Assembly: GCA_938074565.1 (NCBI GenBank)
Contig: CALJEQ010000040.1
Span: 1 to 59,513 of the forward strand
Direction: 5' to 3'
Length of the DNA stretch: 59,513 nt
Source: an uncultured Alkaliphilus sp.
Lineage (GTDB): Bacteria; Bacillota; Clostridia; Peptostreptococcales; Natronincolaceae
Positions 58,008-59,513 of this stretch are shown one piece after another; position 1 is the stretch's first letter, and every line of letters begins with the position of its first letter. The notes beneath the pieces were generated by a model, which saw only the letters and a list, made by a program, of their open reading frames with translations, ran no database searches and was not told the DNA's origin. A program made the translations under genes and the position numbers.

Positions 58008-59054
58008 TTGAAAACAAAAGTCTTACCTATGAAGTACCCACCAATAACCTGTTATCCATATCAGGCAGATTTATTATCTGTAATATTAAACTATGATAAA
58101 GCTTATCCATGGTACATAAATAATTTCGTTTTATTAGAAAGTCCTAAAAAAAATGATTTTGGATTTCGAATTGATTTTTACTCAACACTTCTCTGGAAGA
58201 CATGTCCTTGGATATATTATCAAAGAATAAGCAGAGAATTAGTAAGTAACGGTTGGGATTCTATTATAAAGTTTATTTTACAATCAATTGATCTTGGATA
58301 TTATGTACATTTTAATGTAAATACATTTTATGTTTCAGCGTATAGTGATTGGTATGGTAAAACCAACCTATTGCATCCTATTTTTTTATATGGTTATGAT
58401 GACGAATCAAGAATATTATATGCTGCAGATAATTTTAAAAATGGAAAGTATTCATATGAATTAATCTCCTACGATGAATTAATATTAGGTTATAACAATA
58501 TAGAATATGCATTTGGGGGATCACTTAACGGGGAATTAGATTGGTTAAATGGAATAGAATTAATTAATTTTAGAGATAAATATGGTTATGAATTTAATAT
58601 AGAATCTCTTATTTTGGATTTAGAAGATTATTTGCAATCAACTAACCGTGAGAAAAAATGTTGGAAACGTAGTGATTCATACTGGAAAGAAAATTGTACA
58701 TATGGAATTAAAATTTATGATATTCTTTCAGAATATATTACCAAGATCTCAGATGGTAATTTTCAGTATGATGTACGACCCTTTCATGTATTATGGGAAC
58801 ACAAAAAAGTTATGTTGGAAAGATTAGAGTATTTAAGTAGTTTAGGATACTTATCCGATGCATCATTGTTATACAACAATTATAAAGAAATAGAAAATAA
58901 ATGTTTACTTATTAGAAATTTATTTTTAAAATGTATGATGACAAATAAAAAAAGTAATTTGGAAAAAATTAAGATTGTATTATCACAGCTTAAACTAGTT
59001 GAAATGGATTTATTAAAGACCCTTATAGATACTTTAAAATCCGGTCTGTATTAA
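58008..59054 (+). CDS. BtrH/C39-peptidase-like protein of unknown function
   Basis: 348 residues from a TTG behind GAGAGGTG. The N-terminal 170 residues look like the papain-like C39/BtrH fold: a candidate catalytic Cys near residue 15 (ITCYPYQADLL), a His near 122 (LLHPIFLYGYDDE) and an Asp/Asn pair near 138 (YAADNFKNG). The remainder is helical and polar without a recognised domain. BtrH-type domains occur in acyl-transfer enzymes and proteins of natural-product clusters as well as in peptidases, so an acyl or peptidyl transfer is possible. It is about 37 kb from the synthase operon start, so a link is not shown. Confidence 0.6.
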   Translation: MKTKVLPMKYPPITCYPYQADLLSVILNYDKAYPWYINNFVLLESPKKNDFGFRIDFYSTLLWKTCPWIYYQRISRELVSNGWDSIIKFILQSIDLGYYVHFNVNTFYVSAYSDWYGKTNLLHPIFLYGYDDESRILYAADNFKNGKYSYELISYDELILGYNNIEYAFGGSLNGELDWLNGIELINFRDKYGYEFNIESLILDLEDYLQSTNREKKCWKRSDSYWKENCTYGIKIYDILSEYITKISDGNFQYDVRPFHVLWEHKKVMLERLEYLSSLGYLSDASLLYNNYKEIENKCLLIRNLFLKCMMTNKKSNLEKIKIVLSQLKLVEMDLLKTLIDTLKSGLY

Positions 59055-59376
59055 TATTTCATTTAGAAGTGCTCTGAAACATTTTAAGCTTATATGCTCT
59101 GTTTTTTTCTCAGAATATCATTGACAACACAGGTTTAATTCTTAGAACAGATAGCTATCGTTTCTATATGCACCTGCCTGTCGCACACAAAAAACCCACT
59201 GTTTTCACAGTGGGTTTTCATCTTTTATTGGTGGAGGCGAAGCGTACTGTTTCGAAACCACAATATCTAGACAGGAGTTATATCAACAGTTCTCTAGCTT
59301 TATTAAATCATAAGTTAGTACTTTTGTATCTTTACTTACTGGCACGGTTCAGCTCACCTTCTTCACGGTCAAAAAA
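59055..59376. other. Non-coding flank of the group II intron
   Basis: No credible gene. It contains a hairpin terminator (59188-59219), a GTGTGCGAC element on the minus strand right after that hairpin, and, next to the intron end, a minus-strand stretch that can be read as the end of a coding sequence (DREEGELNRASK then stop), possibly the 3' exon of an interrupted gene. Confidence 0.4.
59188..59219. terminator. Bidirectional terminator
   Basis: Perfect AAAACCCACTG / CAGTGGGTTTT arms with a TTTT loop and a T-run of seven on the minus strand (four Ts on plus). Confidence 0.8.
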
Positions 59377-59513
59377 TCGAGTAGGAGGTAGATAATTATT
59401 TTACCTACCGACCTCTCACACCACCAAGCATACCGTTCGGTACTTGGCGGTTCATTAGGAACTAATGTATTAACTGATACCTCTTACTAATACTCTTATA
59501 TCCCAACTTTTCT
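59377..59513 (-). mobile_element. Group II intron, 3' end (partial)
   Basis: Read on the minus strand, the sequence has a domain V-like hairpin (about 59420-59453): paired CCGCCAAG / CTTGGTGG lower stem, a two-base TG bulge, TACC-GAAC-GGTA upper stem with a GNRA-like loop. It is followed by GTGTGAGAGGTCGG and a domain VI-like hairpin (59377-59412) ending in CCTACTCGAT, a common 3' end of bacterial group II introns. The rest of the intron, including any reverse transcriptase, would lie beyond the window. No maturase reading frame is visible here. Confidence 0.7.

Noticed and set aside
59168..59395. 75-codon plus-strand frame at the right edge
   Set aside because: It crosses a perfect terminator hairpin and the group II intron end; low complexity and no ribosome binding site.

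Overview
The window looks like a chromosomal segment of a low-GC Firmicute, most likely an anaerobic member of the Clostridia. The signs are strongly AT-rich DNA, GGAGG-type ribosome binding sites, frequent TTG starts, oxygen-sensitive enzyme types (B12/radical-SAM proteins, a CCG-domain Fe-S protein) and typical Clostridia families (DUF401, copper-amine-oxidase-like stalk domains, ECF S component). No rRNA, tRNA or CRISPR array was seen. All assignments come from reading motifs and domain order; no database search was run.

Region 1 (1-21210, minus strand) is the 5' part of a hybrid PKS/NRPS lipopeptide operon of three giant genes. In biosynthetic order it encodes a fatty acyl-AMP ligase-ACP-ketosynthase starter protein; a 2856-residue protein with ACP, C, a vestigial A domain, PCP, C, A-N-methyltransferase, PCP and C; and a third NRPS that runs off the window (half C, A, PCP, E, C, A, PCP, C, A...). 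The specificity pockets read as Thr (N-methylated), Gln-like (epimerised to D) and Asp. Oddities are a ketosynthase with no acyltransferase and its ACP on the next protein, a module whose A domain has lost its ATP- and substrate-binding core, and a subunit that opens with only the C-terminal half of a C domain. No thioesterase, exporter or phosphopantetheinyl transferase is in view.

Region 2 (21567-28323, minus strand) is a tight, partly overlapping six-gene operon: three radical-SAM proteins with N-terminal B12-binding-type regions, a small SAM methyltransferase and two GNAT/FemAB-like acyltransferases. It looks like an undescribed biosynthetic pathway for a modified lipid or envelope compound, but substrate and product are unknown.

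Region 3 (28529-35934) holds a sugar-nucleotide epimerase, a small conserved-looking protein, a PHP-family phosphatase, an ECF S component overlapping a methyltransferase, RecQ, a DEAD-box RNA helicase with a repeat tail, and a cold-shock protein with a long leader.

Region 4 (36564-49914) is surface and cytoskeletal. It has a very large secreted multidomain protein interrupted by a frameshift, a secreted FN3-repeat protein, a divergent module of a CpaE/ParA-like ATPase, a ParM-like actin and a PRC-barrel protein, an AraC regulator, and a secreted LamG/stalk-domain protein.

Region 5 (50060-59513) has a CCG-domain Fe-S protein, a 58-residue membrane protein, a GntR/ABC-transporter operon with a clear palindromic operator, a DUF401 membrane protein, a GNAT acetyltransferase, a CPBP protease, an XRE/DUF2975 pair and a BtrH/C39-like protein. 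The right edge carries the 3' end of a minus-strand group II intron.
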